From: Dipteris shenzhenensis | Lineage: Eukaryota > Polypodiophyta > Polypodiopsida > Gleicheniales | Strand: one strand, 5' to 3' | DNA length: 64,000 nt | Assembly: GCA_047967505.1 (NCBI GenBank) | Contig: CM106539.1 | Part shown: in pieces, positions 31,100-43,873 of the stretch | Position numbering within the stretch: the first letter of the stretch is position 1 | How the letters are laid out: each line of letters starts with the position of its first letter | Notes under the pieces: model-generated | Seen by the model: the letters and a program-made list of their open reading frames with translations, nothing else | What the model was told of the DNA's origin: nothing | Databases searched by the model: none | Translations under genes and position numbers: made by a program

Positions 31100-33451
31100 C
31101 TAATTTCCTAGTTCGGCTACTACCACTGATTCCATTGATTCAATACACAGACATGACCCTCTACCTATCAGTGAATCCCCTTGGAAAGGCATCTGTAGCT
31201 CTTTGTCATCCGTTGGCATTTTTGTCGCTACACTCATGGCATCAACGGTGGATATCGGCACAATATTGTGCGCGAGTTGCTTATCTTCTATAATCAAGGC
31301 ATATGCCTCCACTTCTAGGTACTCAAGCTTGCATACCTTTAGGATGGTGTCTTTGCCATTGGTATTCACACCTCTTTCCCATACATCGACTGCAATGGTG
31401 AGTATATCACCTCCCTAATCATGCACCATTTGGCTCCCTTCACCCATGACCTTCCTAACAACACAATGTTTCCTACTCATTTTCACTTTTACGGCGATGA
31501 ATGCAACCATGAAGTAAGTACCACTAATCTTTATGCACACCATTGTTGATCATACGTTTTGGCATTACCAACTTCTAATATTCCATACAATCCTTGAAAG
31601 GTGATGGCCTCAACTTGAGCTGCTATTGGACCTCCTCTGAGATGATGTTGCCCGGAGTTTCCATCAATGAGGACTTCGTTCATCCTGTGATTCTGAATCT
31701 TCTTCTTTGTCCCAAATCTTTGTTTCATCAATTCCACTCCTATAGGGTCAACAACTCTACTACTGTAAGTCCATTGATTGATTGTGGGATTTTGGAAAAC
31801 CTTCATGCAGTAGGGAGTGAGTTTTAGTAGTTGCCTTACAGAAATCATCACATTCGATTTCTCCTATGCCATACTAATTTGATTTCTCTCCACTGGAATG
31901 CCTTTTGCTTCATCTTTGCTCTCTGATTTCATGGTTCAATGTGTGGCTGCATTCTAGTTCCTCTGTGCCTCGATTCATTGCCTGAGGGATTGGGGGTTCG
32001 CTTATCTCAACATGGGGCTATTTTTGCTTCATCTAGCCCCATCATTTTTTAAGGGCACTAAAACACTTTTTTTTGAAGGTTCATTTCTCTCTTTCCCCTC
32101 GGGGAAGGGCAAAGATCCCTTTGAGGGGAGTTTGCAGCCTTCAAATTCAAGGAGTGAGGGAGATATCTCTTATATTCCTTACGGCTACTATTCCCAAACC
32201 TGCCATGTGGCAGGTATAGGGAGGTTTGGGGATGCATTCTAGAGCTTCGGAGGTGGAGGTGGGAGGTTCACGGAGAGTGAGAAGGTTGGAGCATTGAGCT
32301 ATGAACCACGTGGTAAGGGACTGATGCAGAAGGGAAAAGGGGGCAGACTGTGGGTACTCTTCTTTTCTTTTTCTCAATAAATCCCTAGCTCAATCGACTT
32401 CTTTTGATTGCCTAGTCCTTTGTCCCTTGTGACCCTGTAATCAACTTCGCTTCTACTTCTACCAACGCCACTCTTGCACCTGGTGCATGATCATTCTGGT
32501 CACATGCTCTCTGTAGCATGTCTAGTTGCTTCCTCCACAATCAATATTCGCTTGTGACCTTTTTTCCTGCCGAAGAAAATGTTAAATTGGTGTCCTTTGA
32601 TATGTCTTCTGTGGTTCTTTTGTGTTTGTTTAACCACCATTCTTCAGTCATGGACCCTAAACAATTGCATATATTGGGAATACTTTCTTAACTGACACTC
32701 ATGCATTATACGACCATCCACTTTGCCCATTTCTTTCAGAATCTTTTTTAGCTCCTCTTTCTCTATCTTGGTGTCTTTTTTTTACAACCGAACCGTTGTC
32801 TTCTTTCTCTTCGACGTCCACATCGTGAAAGATAGCTTTCTTCTTCCTTTTAGATTCATCGCCTTGTAAAGAAATTCGTTGTACATTCCTTTCAAATTGG
32901 TGATCTCCTTGTTACGTAGCTTTGATATTGGTGAGACTTCTGAACAACCATGAACACAACTCCATTTTGAACAACCATGAACACAACTCCATTTCATCTT
33001 GAGCATTGGTTAACACCCTCATTCCACTATGCCAAACTAACCATGCAAAGCATCCACTAGAACCCCTGTCGATGCGGGTCTATGCTATACTTTGCCATAG
33101 TCAACAACAAGAAAATACTTCTTGCTTGGATTGCACTTGACCTCAGTTACGTATTTGATTATAGGAAACTGATGAGGTTTGGACAAGCTCAAAAGAATCA
33201 TTAAGGCATCCACTAAGCATCATCTCTCGAATGGTTCTTATGAGCAAACATTTGACAAAATTTTACTTTTTAGGTTGTGATTTATTGATGATCCATTTAG
33301 GTTTAAGTATTTCTTCTTCATCAACAATCAATGGGACCTCTTCATAGACAAGATTTGTAGGTAGAGGTTCCTTGAAAGGTTTCTTAGGACTGATGTGAGA
33401 CGTTATGAAATTTCCAACAATTTGGTAGTTGAAGGCTATATGCAAGGTCAT
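31100..33451 (-). pseudogene. Retropepsin-like Gypsy polyprotein debris
   Basis: The minus frame 31851-31531 reads SSRVVDPIGVELMKQRFGTK, then MNEVLIDGNSGQHH. The V-L-I-D-G-x-S-G pattern after a V-D-P-I-x-V-E-L-M-K segment is the aspartic protease region of certain plant Gypsy polyproteins. Further frames, 31369-31100 (VEAYALIIEDKQLAHNIVPI) and 33451-33263 (PLIVDEEEILKPKWI), look like the same type of protein. No reverse transcriptase block was found. A 27-bp unit (TGAACAACCATGAACACAAC) is duplicated at 32941-32995. Confidence 0.42.
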
Positions 33452-36400
33452 TGATTTTCTTAATTACTTTAAATGGTTCATAGAAACACGCAACCATTTT
33501 GATCACTCACCTTCATTTAAAATCATATGTTTTTTCTTCTTATTGGCTTGTTTAGTGTACTTCTTGCTTCTTCAATTATCAAGTGGTGCTTTGTGAGTAT
33601 TAGAAAATTGCCTTTTTGATTTCAATCTAAGTTTCCTATTCATTCAACCTCCAAATTCCACCAACTTAAGCATTCGATCCTACTATGCCTTCTTCTCTTC
33701 TCTACTAATTTTTTTGTCCTCATACAAGTTCTTGCATTCTCTAGTCTTGACATTCAGTGCGAGTTGGTTCGCATTTCGTGTCCATCTTACTTCATTGGCT
33801 CATCCAACACCAAAATTGTTAACTATGAATGGTGATCGGCATGTCAATTTGTTTGTCTGGTTGTGCATTCAATATTCATCTTCATTTTGGTGTCTATGAG
33901 ATTGAATGCCATTTCCAAACTTCCGATCACTCAATCAAACACACGTGTCAAGGACGATTGCAATGAATGGATGAATGCAAGTGGAAAAGAAAGATAATTG
34001 CTAAGAGAATGGAATGAAAAAGGAAATGCTATTTGTATTACTTAGAAATATTCCACAAAAAGGCAATACAACTAGCTCATTGGCTAAACTCAACACCCAC
34101 TAATCACAATAGCAATCCTAGGATCCTTCCTCTTTCTCATTTTCTTCCTCATGGTAGAAGTTACCATCCCTACCAACACTTACATTTAACTACACCTACC
34201 TCGTCAATAGAGTAGGCCCTTTAAGGCTAGCACCAAAACTCCTTCAGACGGGCGACCCTCGTCCTTTGGCTCAATGCAATCTTTTAAGTCAAGAGTTTAT
34301 TTGGGTTCGTTCCATACTATGTTGACTTAAGAAAAAGGATCACCTCGTGATTCAACCAATGCTTCATTGTGGTGCATTGCTTCACTCGGGCCCTTCTCTT
34401 GGCTTCGTCTCTTAGAATCTCCAAAAAAGTATGAGACTGAATAGCTTATCTTTGGATCAAGGCCATGCTAAAATTAAAAAATGTATAGCAAGGACTAGAT
34501 AAAGGCCTTGAATTCATTGAATGATTGGTCTCTTTTTGCATAAATACATGTGTACCCAAATCCTATCAAGAAGTTATCATGAGTGTGCTACAGCCTATTT
34601 TCATGATGAAGACTATGCTGATATATATCAAAAATTACAACAAGGAACTCGACAAGTATTCATTAAATGATGGGTATTGCTTATTGACTAAATATATCTA
34701 TGTACCCAAACCCTGTCTAGAACTATCATGAGTGAGCTCCACTTTACTCTATAGGGAGGCTAGAAAGAAAGAAAGATCTATCAACGTCTGTAGAAGACCA
34801 TGGGTCTATGAGAGAGAGTACATCCTTCAAAAAGTAACTAATTACTTCTAGAAAACCAGAGAGGATTAGAGGAGTGCACAAAGCTCAACTCCAAAGAGGC
34901 AGTAAATGTGGAGAAATCATTTCCATTTAACCTCGCATGACGAATGACATCACTACCCTTTGTGCATCAATGTCTAATGTGTCAATAGATAAAGGGTGAG
35001 TTAGATAAGACACCAAGCTTTATCCATATCCTGTCTTTGAGATGGAAACATGCCCTAATCTATGTTGTTTACATTTTATTAGTAGTTGCCATGGTTGAGA
35101 CTTTATTATCAGGGTGCTCTTATTAAGTGGCCTAGACCTCACTTGGGGGTTTTGACAAAACTTTCAGAGCTTGATGGGACAAAGTGGTTTGGATGATACC
35201 AACAAACAATGCAGTATTGGCCAATAGTTATTAATAAATATATATACCCACACGCCTTAGTCATAGGAGATAGGAACAAGTGCATTAGGATACATTCAAT
35301 GGTAGGTCTTTCAGTCATAGGCTAAGCATAGAGTTAAATGGAAGGTGGCCTCAAGTCACGAATGAATTCTCTCACAAGGGTGCTCTTCCCCATTAGAGGG
35401 CCAAGCTAGTGAAATCTCTTTTTCTGCAACTTCGAAAAACAACACGTTCAATTGCGCACACATTTGCTATGTTAATCAGATCATAACAATCCAAAAAATA
35501 TAAAGGGGTTGTTAGAACAAAGATTCATACACACATTCATGAGGTACTTTAAAACTACAAGAGTCCTAAAAGGGGCAACTTCATGCCTCAAGGCCAACCA
35601 TACACACAAGAGGATGAACGGCCATCCATGACCTAGCAATTCAGCCATCCATGAATGTTCGCAAAGCCGTCCATGTTGAGTCATATACTTGATATTATAT
35701 CAATATATTAGCTCCCACAAGCATAGGATCTATGATACCAAAATGTTATTATGCCTTGTAGATCAAGGTGGGAGTTACACCTAGTTATTTTCCTTTTATT
35801 TGACTCAGCCTACCATCCTATATAGTCGGTCCTAGAAGAGTGATAAGGGAATAACATAAGGAAAACTCATCTTTTATCCATTTTAGCCCAAGTCGTAAAG
35901 GCGTTCATGAATAGTATGATGAAAGGGAGACTCCGAGCAAACCAAGAAGGCGATATCGTATTTGGGTTAACTAATCTTTATCCCATCAAACGAGATTGGC
36001 AATTGCGAGAGTGCAAGGAATTCAAATGAAATAAAATTGTCATAAGCTGAAGAAATCACATTAAGTCACACTTAGAATTTAAATTAGAGAAATTGGGATT
36101 AAGACACACACATTGCTATAGATTAACACATATTTAACATTCAGTTCGGTTAGTATGTCTGTTATTTAACTTGAAAGATAGGCCAGCGCAATGCTTACGG
36201 CCCTTGCATGGAAATTTTGAAACTTCTAAAATAATAATGAAGACATACTCACTATTTGGGGCCCAACTGGGAGGACCCCACCCCCACAAGAATTGCCACG
36301 TTGAACATGAAGAGGCACTCCCAATGGGGACTGTTATCTTCCAATGTAACACCCTGCTTGCTGCCGTAGAGTGCTGACTGAGGTAAAAGAAAAACGGGGT

Positions 36401-36723
36401 TCTGATTGTTGACCTCTTTTTGTGACATCACAAGGCAGCCTCTTACACTTGCAAGATTTGGAAGGCTCATTACGATTGACCTTAACCCAGAACAGAGCAG
36501 GATAAGTTCATGGTGCAGCACGAGCAAAAGGAGAGGAGGTCAGTAATGGGATTGAGAGAACAGAAGGAAGAGGACCCTTCAGCTCAAATTTTGAAGTTAG
36601 GCACAAGCATCAAGACACATGCATGCAATTTGGAGGTCTTCCTTGCATTTTTAAGTAACGATAGATCTCGAAAATTGGCTCCACTTTACTATTAGTGTAG
36701 CTATATAACATAAAAAGAAGCTT
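33452..36723. other. No recognisable gene
   Basis: AT-rich sequence with only short frames. A diverged direct repeat of about 60 bp containing TACCCAAA(T/C)CCT occurs at 34545-34595 and 34700-34740. Nothing else could be assigned. Confidence 0.5.
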
Positions 36724-36779
36724 TTGAAAGGAAAATCACAGGCTGCTACGGAAATTATTGCCTTGTTTTTTGTAAATTT

Positions 36780-37240
36780 AGAGGCATCTGCAGCCCATGG
36801 CATGGCTGCTCACGTCCACAGCAGCAGGTCACTCAGCAGATTACAGAATGATGTCAGCTGTACGGCATTTAATGACAGCACACAGGACAGCCCCAGCATT
36901 AACAGGTCAGCAGTACAGTATGGCAGCCTGTGGTTGCCAGGGAGGTACAGCAGGCACCTGACTGCCATGTGGCAGGTGGGAGTGGCCAGAGCCCTGCAGC
37001 AGCAGTCAGGTGCCACGTGGCAGGTCAGCAGGCAGCATCAGCGGTTGGGTCAGTCTGTGGCATCCTGCAGGCCGCAGATTGGGTCAGCCCTCCAAAAGCA
37101 CTATCCCGACTATTAACTAACCCATCCGAGGTCATGCCGCATTCTTCCTAGAACGTAAGAATCTCTATCTCACACACGCACATTCACATGCGCGTGCACA
37201 CACAGACACACACAGAGAGAGAGAGTGTGTGTGTATAACA
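36780..37240. repeat. CAG/CACGTGGCA-rich repeat region and CA/GA microsatellite
   Basis: 36780-37120 is built from short CAGCAG, GGTCAGCAG and TGCCA(C/T)GTGGCAGGT units. TGCCATGTGGCAGGT (36963) and TGCCACGTGGCAGGT (37011) are palindromic G-box-like sites. 37170-37235 is a mixed CA/GA/GT microsatellite. The 130-residue frame over it (36724-37116) looks like a by-product of the repeats. Confidence 0.6.
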
Positions 37241-37345
37241 TTGAGACAGATCATGCATCATGTGCCACCAAAAGAATAAGAATGCGTGGGACAGCAAGTC
37301 ATTCCGCATCCCTTAGTGCATCCATGATATTTCCATGGTGGTTCT

Positions 37346-37611
37346 GTGTTTCAAGCAGTGGCTGGCCAAGTTGGAAATGGACAAGGAATGCTTGGAAATC
37401 ACCCTGTTGGTTTTCATCCTGGAATGCAAAGTATGCAAGGCACTATGCTTGGGGGTATGCAAGTTGGAATGCAGAGAGTTATGAATGGAAACACTGGCAT
37501 GCAGCCAGGAATGCAAAGTGGAATGCATGGCATTATGGGAGCTCCTATAGGTATGCTTGGTATGGAGGGTACTGTGGCGGGTATAGCAAACCCTGCTATG
37601 GGTAATGGCAA
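37346..37611 (+). pseudogene. Met/Gly-rich repeat segment (unidentified protein fragment)
   Basis: About 85 codons read as irregular repeats of G-M-Q-x-G-M and related units (HPGMQSMQGTMLGGMQVGMQ, RVMNGNTGMQPGMQSGMHGI), with Met and Gly the dominant residues. Such low-complexity stretches occur in plant trafficking and RNA-binding proteins, but no family can be assigned. The segment runs in the same frame into the first residues of a Gypsy RNase H, so it may be part of a Gypsy polyprotein or a fusion by chance. The upstream limit is unclear because the frame does not begin with ATG. Confidence 0.35.
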
Positions 37612-38120
37612 TGTTGGTCAGGCTTATGCTGTCCACTGTGATGTATATGGGAACAGCATTGGCCTTCAAGAGTAGAATGTTGCAGGATGCTGAAAGAAAT
37701 TTGCAAGAACATGAGAAAGAGTTGCTGGCTGTGGCTCTTGCTCTCTCTGTGTGGGACCATTACTTGCTAAGCGCTGATTTCACTATACAGACGGATCATC
37801 AGACCTTGAGATATTTTCCTCACTCAGACTAGGTTGTCTGAGAAGCATATGCATTGAGTCCTGAGTTGCATGCAATGAAGGACTAGTATGTAGAGGATGG
37901 GGAGTCTGCAAGGCTCTAGGATCAGTTGTCTCTTGGACAGCAGCATTTGCATTATACTTTCAGAGATGGATTCCTTCATATGCATGGTCGTCTCTGGTGT
38001 TACAAGCAGTTTGGGCCTAGCATGCAGGGCATTGACGTACTGATGCTTTATTGAAAGAAGTGGAGACTTTCTTTGGCCAGCTTTGTGACAAGAGATGGAT
38101 GCTTTTGTAGGGATTTGCAT
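37612..38120 (+). pseudogene. Ty3/Gypsy RNase H fragment
   Basis: The start reads VHCDVYGNSIG (first catalytic Asp) in one frame. It then shifts to ALAFKSRMLQDAERNLQEHE, KELLAVALALSVWDHYLL (Glu) and FTIQTDHQTLRYF (Asp), ending at a stop at 37832. This is a clear Gypsy RNase H of the connection type next to integrase. Degenerate continuation to about 38120 has the G-x-L-x-x-x-G-R-L-W pattern seen before the integrase zinc domain. The flanking RT and integrase are missing. Confidence 0.8.
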
Positions 38121-38144
38121 CGTTTGTAAGCAGATCAGTGATGT

Positions 38145-38414
38145 AGCTTAATGCTTGAAGCTACCAGAACTTTGAAAGATCCATAATGCTTGAAATGTGA
38201 ATCTTCTCAAACCTTTCCAATGAGATGTGCCAGAGGATATGCCTTCTGTGTGTAGCTAGAAGTTGGGGAATTTGATAATAAGCTTAATGCTTGAAGCTAC
38301 CAGATCTTTGAAGGATTCATAATGCTTGAAATGTGAATCTTCTCAAACCTTTCCATGAGATGTGCCAGAGGATATGCCTTCTGTGTGTAGCCAGAAGTTG
38401 GGGAACTTGATAAT
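38145..38414. repeat. Tandem duplication of about 136 bp
   Basis: Copy 1 is 38145-38280 and copy 2 is 38281-38414, both starting AGCTTAATGCTTGAAGCTAC and ending TTGATAATA. They differ by a few substitutions and small indels. Confidence 0.92.
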
Positions 38415-40706
38415 ATCTTAGTTCCGGAGCAAGTATTGGCACATAAGGGAAGGAAAGTCAGAGGTAAAGTTTCTCTGGTTTGTATGCAGAGTGGCTGGAA
38501 GAGGGTGATCTGGCAGATACACGTTGTTTCAGCTTTACTTGGAAGCTTTTTAGATTGAGCCAACTTCGGTTGTGGATATGTGTGGGACATTGCCTAATGC
38601 TCAAGAGAGAGGTAGTACCTCTGTCTCTTTGTTATGGACAAGCTCAGATATCTAGAGGTTGCTTGGTGACACTATGTGTTTCACCCGAGGTACTAATTGC
38701 AGACAATATATCTACCTTGGGACTTGTATGATCAGTGTACAAGTCACTATGAGGTTTTTGCAGTGTATATGGATACCCTAGTCTCTGAACAATCATAGAT
38801 ACTATGCCAATTTGTGATACATGCTTTAATGATGGTATATTCACATGTATTTCAGAATGCAATTGAGGACGCTTGCAATGTTTCAAGAGAGGGGTATGTC
38901 ACGAGGGCGTGATTCCTAGCGCATGCATATTGCCTGCATGTGGGCGGGACCTTTAGAAAACACGGAGCAAGGTCAAGGGTTGCTTGATGTGCTACAACCC
39001 CTAGCATTTGTGCCTTTGGGGCCAATGTAAGGTCTAGGGCAGTGGTGCTAATCTACAGCTAGAACCTGGAAAGTAGCACTATGAACCCTATCTTAGAATT
39101 ACAATTGGTCATTGGTGGCCTTTTAAAAGGGCCCACTAGAGGGGGCCTAGGGGCAGCTTTTGAGGCCCTTGGGGGTAACCCAAGGCATGGGCTGCCACGT
39201 GGCAAGCCCAAGCAACCCCAAATTCGAACAGAAGGATCATGAAGGGAGGAAAAAAACGAGTTGCGAGAGTTGGCGCTGATGAACAAAGCCTACTGAGACT
39301 CTACGACAATAAGAAAGGCCTTGGATTGAAGCATACGGCCATACGGGTCGTGAAGACGCTGCTGGTACGGGGCTACTGATACGTACAGGCTGCACGGAGC
39401 AGTCCATAGATTGTACGGAGTGCAGAGCATTGTACGGACGCCTGTCAGAGTACATGTGGTAATACAAGCTCCCCCAATGTGCATATGTCGCTCTTGGCTG
39501 CTGCTTCAGGCATTCCCGTGACTTCCTTGCCAAAACTGGATTCTTACGCACAAGTCTGCCGTACAGCTTGTACCGGCTTGTGAAGGGGGTGGTGTTGGCC
39601 TTTTACTTAGCTCATGTGAGCTTTTTGAAGAGGCTTTGGGCTACATGTTCAAGCATTTGGGTCCAGGGTGCTGGGTGTAGCCAATTACTTGGCCATGTGG
39701 GCAGAAAGTTGGCAGAGAGTTGTGCATTGGCTCGTGCAAAGTTTGGGATGAACTTCGGGCTGGTAAAGGGTTCACACATGCTGTCTAGTGATTGCCCAAG
39801 AGCAGTGGGCCGTGTTTTTAAAGAGACTTGCTTGGCAAGATGATCACAATGTATGCTTGCAGATATTGTTTGTGCTTCTGAGCACCGTGGGCAGCTCAGT
39901 TATGCTTTCACCCATTGTTTGGGTATCCAAGTGGATCAATGAACACTTGTGATTGATTAGGGAGCATGTGGCCTTGCTTGGTCTGTAAACAATGGCTTCC
40001 ATGTTAAATGCAGGTGTCTGCACTGAGTATGGATGCTTATGGTCACATGGGTGTGATACAAAGCCCCGCAGGGCTAATGTGTTGTGAACTGATGCCTCTG
40101 AGTGAGGGAAGTGCATTGAATGTGTGTGAGTTGGTACTCATTGTGTATGCTATTTGCTGGCTTTGGCAAGTAACATGTTCCGTGTCGGAATATGTTTTTG
40201 GTTTCTCTAGGAGATGGGTCACATGCACGCACCGGTTGCTAGGCAGACAACACATCTTTGGTACAGCCTCATTGCTGAGTAGGCAGGGGTTGGGAATCCA
40301 TACTTGGAATGGGAAGTATCCATGAACCCTGTGAAGGACACTACAGGTGTGACTGCCAGAGTGTTTGTTGTCTTGTGATGCTAGATCTCTTAAGTTATTG
40401 TATCAGGATATGTGCAACCCATTGGGTGAGAGACTATTGGTCATGGCAGTCCTGGACAGTGGAGAAAGCTTGGGTATGCTTTCTTTCTCTGCTTTGAGCA
40501 AATGAATGACTCATTGGGCACCGGTAATAGCTATGGGGAACTGTATGGCCAAGTGTGGTTACTAGTGACAGTTTTGGGTTGTGTGCAAGCTTCCTGTACG
40601 GCTATGCAGGGTATGTGGTTGCCCACTGGGATGCGGAATGCCCCACTTGTAAGGAGTGTATCCTTTATGTAGCCTGGATTTCAGGGCCTCTCACTTAATT
40701 CAAGAA
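38415..40706. other. No recognisable gene; GTAC cluster at 39320-39460
   Basis: Short frames without family match. 39320-39460 holds several TGTACGGA-type motifs like those in the leaders of Copia A and C, so it may be leader sequence of a lost retrotransposon. 40707-40865 is a copy of a repeat found again at 41378. Confidence 0.45.
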
Positions 40707-41530
40707 ATACCAAAAGGGGTGCCAAGGTTTGGGGCCAATCTGTGTCTCTATCTTGGTGCAGGGGCACTTTAGCTCCCAAATCTGCTGGTAATACTTTTGT
40801 TAAATTGTTTATGTGATAGTGTTGACTGGTTACTTGTTAGTTTTACTGCCCTTTGATTTATTCAAGGCCGGTTGCAATATGACAAGGTGGAGTGGTCCTT
40901 CCTAGAGAGTACGATGCAGAGATTGGGCTTTTCAAAGAGATGGATTAGAGAGGTCTCAGCCCTCTATGCAGGGAGCTCCAAACAGGTGACTATTGGTGGC
41001 CACACGGGAGAGGCCTTTCTTTTATCCCATTCAGTTTGACAGGGCTGCCCTCTTGCCCCCTTCCTTTTTGTGGCGGAGGCCATTGGTTATTTTCTACACT
41101 CTCAGGCCGCTTCTTGGCAATAAGCACAATGAAAATGAATCTCTATATGCGCCTTTGGAGATGATTCGATATATTTTCATCACCTAACCTATAGTGTCTC
41201 GAATCTAAGTCATCTTTAGAGCTGTAAGGCTCTAAGAGCTTGATAGCAAGATATTGTACCTTTTTCTTATCACAAAAAAAGCATGTAAAATTTGTGATTC
41301 GTGAAGGACAGACATCGCATTTTCAGAAAGATTGGTGGCAAGTAAATGTGGCAGCACGGGTAGCAGCCACGACAACCCAAAAGGGGCACCAAGGGTTCGG
41401 GGCCAATCTGTATCCTTGTAATTGAGCAAGATCACTCTAGCTCCCCCAATCTGTGTTTGAGTTATTTGCTGAATATTTAAGTGTGAACGCTTTGGCTGGT
41501 TAGTTGTTTTACCACCCTCTTGTTGGAGTT
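40707..41530. repeat. Pair of diverged direct repeats flanking LINE 1 RT fragment
   Basis: About 40707-40860 and 41378-41525 share AAAAGGGG, GGGGCCAATCTGT, TAGCTCCC, AATCTG, ACTGGTTA/GCTGGTTA and GTTTTAC blocks in the same order. They are clearly related but carry many differences. Confidence 0.65.
40868..41110 (+). pseudogene. LINE 1: reverse transcriptase fragment
   Basis: The plus strand reads DKVEWSFLESTMQRLGFSKR, then W-I-R-E-V-S-A-L-Y and, after a shift or stop, QGCPLAPFLF-V-A-E-A-I. These are the motif A-to-B part of a non-LTR (L1-like) reverse transcriptase, the Q-G-x-P-L-x-P-F-L-F being motif B. The preceding catalytic motif A Asp and the YADD box are not present. Stops are present. 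Confidence 0.8.
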
Positions 41531-41590
41531 GAGGCTGGTTTCAGCTTTGTTTGTGGAGGGGTCGTTGGCGAGCCTTGAGACGACGGTCGG

Positions 41591-42432
41591 GTGGGCCTTG
41601 GCCATTTATTGTGTAGCTTCTTAACTGGACCGAATCCGTCGGCTTCTTCACGTGCACAGAGGAGGTCCAGGAGATCCGAGACTGGGGGCAGCTCTTGGCT
41701 TCAAGTGATCCCACATGGGCAGACAGTGAGATACCTAGGGTGTCGCGTGAGGATGGGTATTTTGGTAGAGCCAGGTCCTACTCGCTACATCTTGGTATAT
41801 CGGATCTTGCTGGTGCTTTCATAGGGGCTGCATAGGACAGCTTAGAAGATTGGTGCGTAACCTTCTCTCCGCAGGTTCAGATGGCACGCGGAACACCAAG
41901 GCTAGAGTGGCCTACCAAACAGTGATCCTTCCACAGTCGAGCGGAGGGTTGGGCATTATAGACCCGGAGATGCAGAGCCGAGCCCTCCTAAGCAAGCTGG
42001 TGGTTCGTGGTCTCACACTAGGCACAGAGCCTTGGAAGCTCCTCCTCCAGAGGAGACTTCTCAGGAACACCCCCTGGACAGGTGGTCAGTGGCAACAGTC
42101 TTACAGGTGGATCTTTTCAGAGGCACCGCTCATAGGGAGAGGATCCCCATTCATGAGGACCTGATCAAGCACAAAGTTTTGGGGGAACTCATCTAGGCTA
42201 GCCCTTCCTACAAGGAGGAATTTGAGAGAGAACCTATTCTTTGGCACCCAGAGGTCAAAGATGCAGATGGACGGATGTTAGGGCAGAGGATGCACATTGG
42301 ATGGGCACAGTGGGATGGTGGCCTAGTGAGATCCTTTGGCTTCTGGAGACAGCTCCTAGGAATTCAAAGGCCAAGGCACAAGCACTCTCTCCCTTGAGAG
42401 GAGTAGGTATATGAACAGCCGAGATCAACGCA
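41591..42432 (+). pseudogene. LINE 1: reverse transcriptase C-terminal part
   Basis: A 77-residue frame (41591-41824) ends with VIPHGQTVRYLGCRVRMG, the segment after the RT palm in plant LINEs (R-Y-L-G). Another frame, 41850-42164, reads TKARVAYQTVILPQSSGGLG, I-I-D-P-E-M-Q and ALLSKLVVRGLTLGTEPW, the L1-type C-terminal region. They are in different frames. With 40868-41110 this forms one plus-strand LINE with deletions and the repeat unit inserted between. Confidence 0.75.
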
Positions 42433-43230
42433 ATGATTCTTGAGTCATGGTGGGAGGGGTTGCGCAACCCCTGGACCCCCCACTGTTGGGACGGTCAATT
42501 TTCTCGAATGGGGGTCTCGTTCTTTAGAGAGCATCTCAGATCCATCCAGCGCAAGTTTTACAGATTGGGACCAAGGCCTTTTACAGGTGGAGTCAGAGAG
42601 GTCGATGAGGAGAGACATTGGTGTGCAGGGTTCGCGGGGGGAGTGGCTATCCTTTTTAGATCACACATGAGACCTCTTATATCCATGGCACGGAGAGAGG
42701 AGCATGCGCGACACATGTGGATACAAGTCCAGCTACCAGATGCACGACCGATTCTCATAGCAGTGTGTTATTTCCCCCCAGATACTTCATCCTATGCACG
42801 TGAAGTCACCACAAAAGGGCACAGCCTGTATGAGTCGATTCAAGATGATATCACTGAATTCTCTAGGCAGGGGGACGTCCTCCTTCTTGGTGACTTCAAT
42901 GCACGCACAGGGAACATGCAAGTGGGCCTACTGGACTTTGCATCGGATTCCCTCATAGTACCAGAACTAGATGCAGCTGAGCTCGAGATAGTGAGACACT
43001 CTGCAGATGCACCACAGGTGAGAGTATGGACGACATCTACTCGAGCTAGGGGCTGTTCATGATTTGATCATTTACAATGGTCTACAGAGATGGCCATCAT
43101 CCGGTGGTCTCACTTGTTTCCCACATGGCGGAGGGACAAGCACAATGGACTACCTATTGGGTCCCTTGGCCTTTACCTCGCAGATATAAAACTTTATTGT
43201 GCCCCCTCCCCCACTCGGTCCTGATCACTC
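42433..43230 (+). pseudogene. LINE 2: APE-type endonuclease domain
   Basis: LINE endonucleases nick the target DNA to prime reverse transcription. The frame 42433-43062 carries GGVAILFRSHMRP, WIQVQLPDARPILIAVCYFP and GDVLLLGDFNARTGNMQ (the D-x-N motif of exonuclease-endonuclease-phosphatase folds). After a frameshift at about 43030 the neighbouring frame reads HDLIIYNGLQRWPSSGGLTC and GGTSTMDYLLGP. After another shift comes LGPDHSYLAF, the terminal D-H motif. The N-terminal metal-binding Asn and Glu were not seen, so the domain is truncated at its start. Confidence 0.82.
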
Positions 43231-43873
43231 GTACTTAGCCTTTTGTATCTCTACCACTATGCCAGTCACAGTGAGGGTCCCCCCCACACCCACTTGTGTA
43301 CAGGTTCACTTTGATCGTGCCCTCGACCCCATCTATGTGAGCAACCTAGTGAAGAAACTTCCAGCCCTACTACTTCGAGATGTTGTAGACCTCGCCCACG
43401 CCTCAAACACCCTTGCCATAGTAGTCATGGACGCAGCCATCAAGTCTTTCCCCATGACTCGATCTGCACATGCCTCACTAGGGAAGATGTCACAGAATCC
43501 TTGGTATGATGATGAGTGCAGAGAGATGGGAGCTCACCTCACACGTGAGCGAGCACTTGGCCACTTGACATCACCCGAGGCACAACAGATCTCACGACGA
43601 CTGACACGTCATAAGTGGCGAGCCTTCCTCACCCACAAAATGGACGAGGTGATCAGTTCATTTCAAGGGGGGGATCCCACCATTGGTTGGGGGCTTCTAT
43701 CGGAGGGGAAGCCACCTATACCCATCACAAACCCAGGTGTTTGGCACATTTATGCATGCTCTCTTTATGATGTCCCGATACAGGCACCACCTGATATGTC
43801 CACTATGCCCAGGCCCACTACTTGCCACTTGTTCATTGCACAGAATGTCAGGCACACTCAGCCGGCTTCATAA
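43199..43873 (+). pseudogene. LINE 2: linker between endonuclease and RT
   Basis: A 224-residue frame starts with the end of the endonuclease (DHSYLAFCIS). It continues through a helical linker with NPWYDDECREMGAHLTRER, a segment typical of LINE ORF2 between endonuclease and RT (W-Y-D-x-E-C), and RHKWRAFLTHK. A frame break at about 43850 leads into RT. Confidence 0.78.

Noticed and set aside
37225-37669. His/Trp/Lys-rich frames of 118-126 residues
   Set aside because: They are shadows of the GGAATGCAA-type repeats that give the Met/Gly-rich frame; codon repetition explains them.
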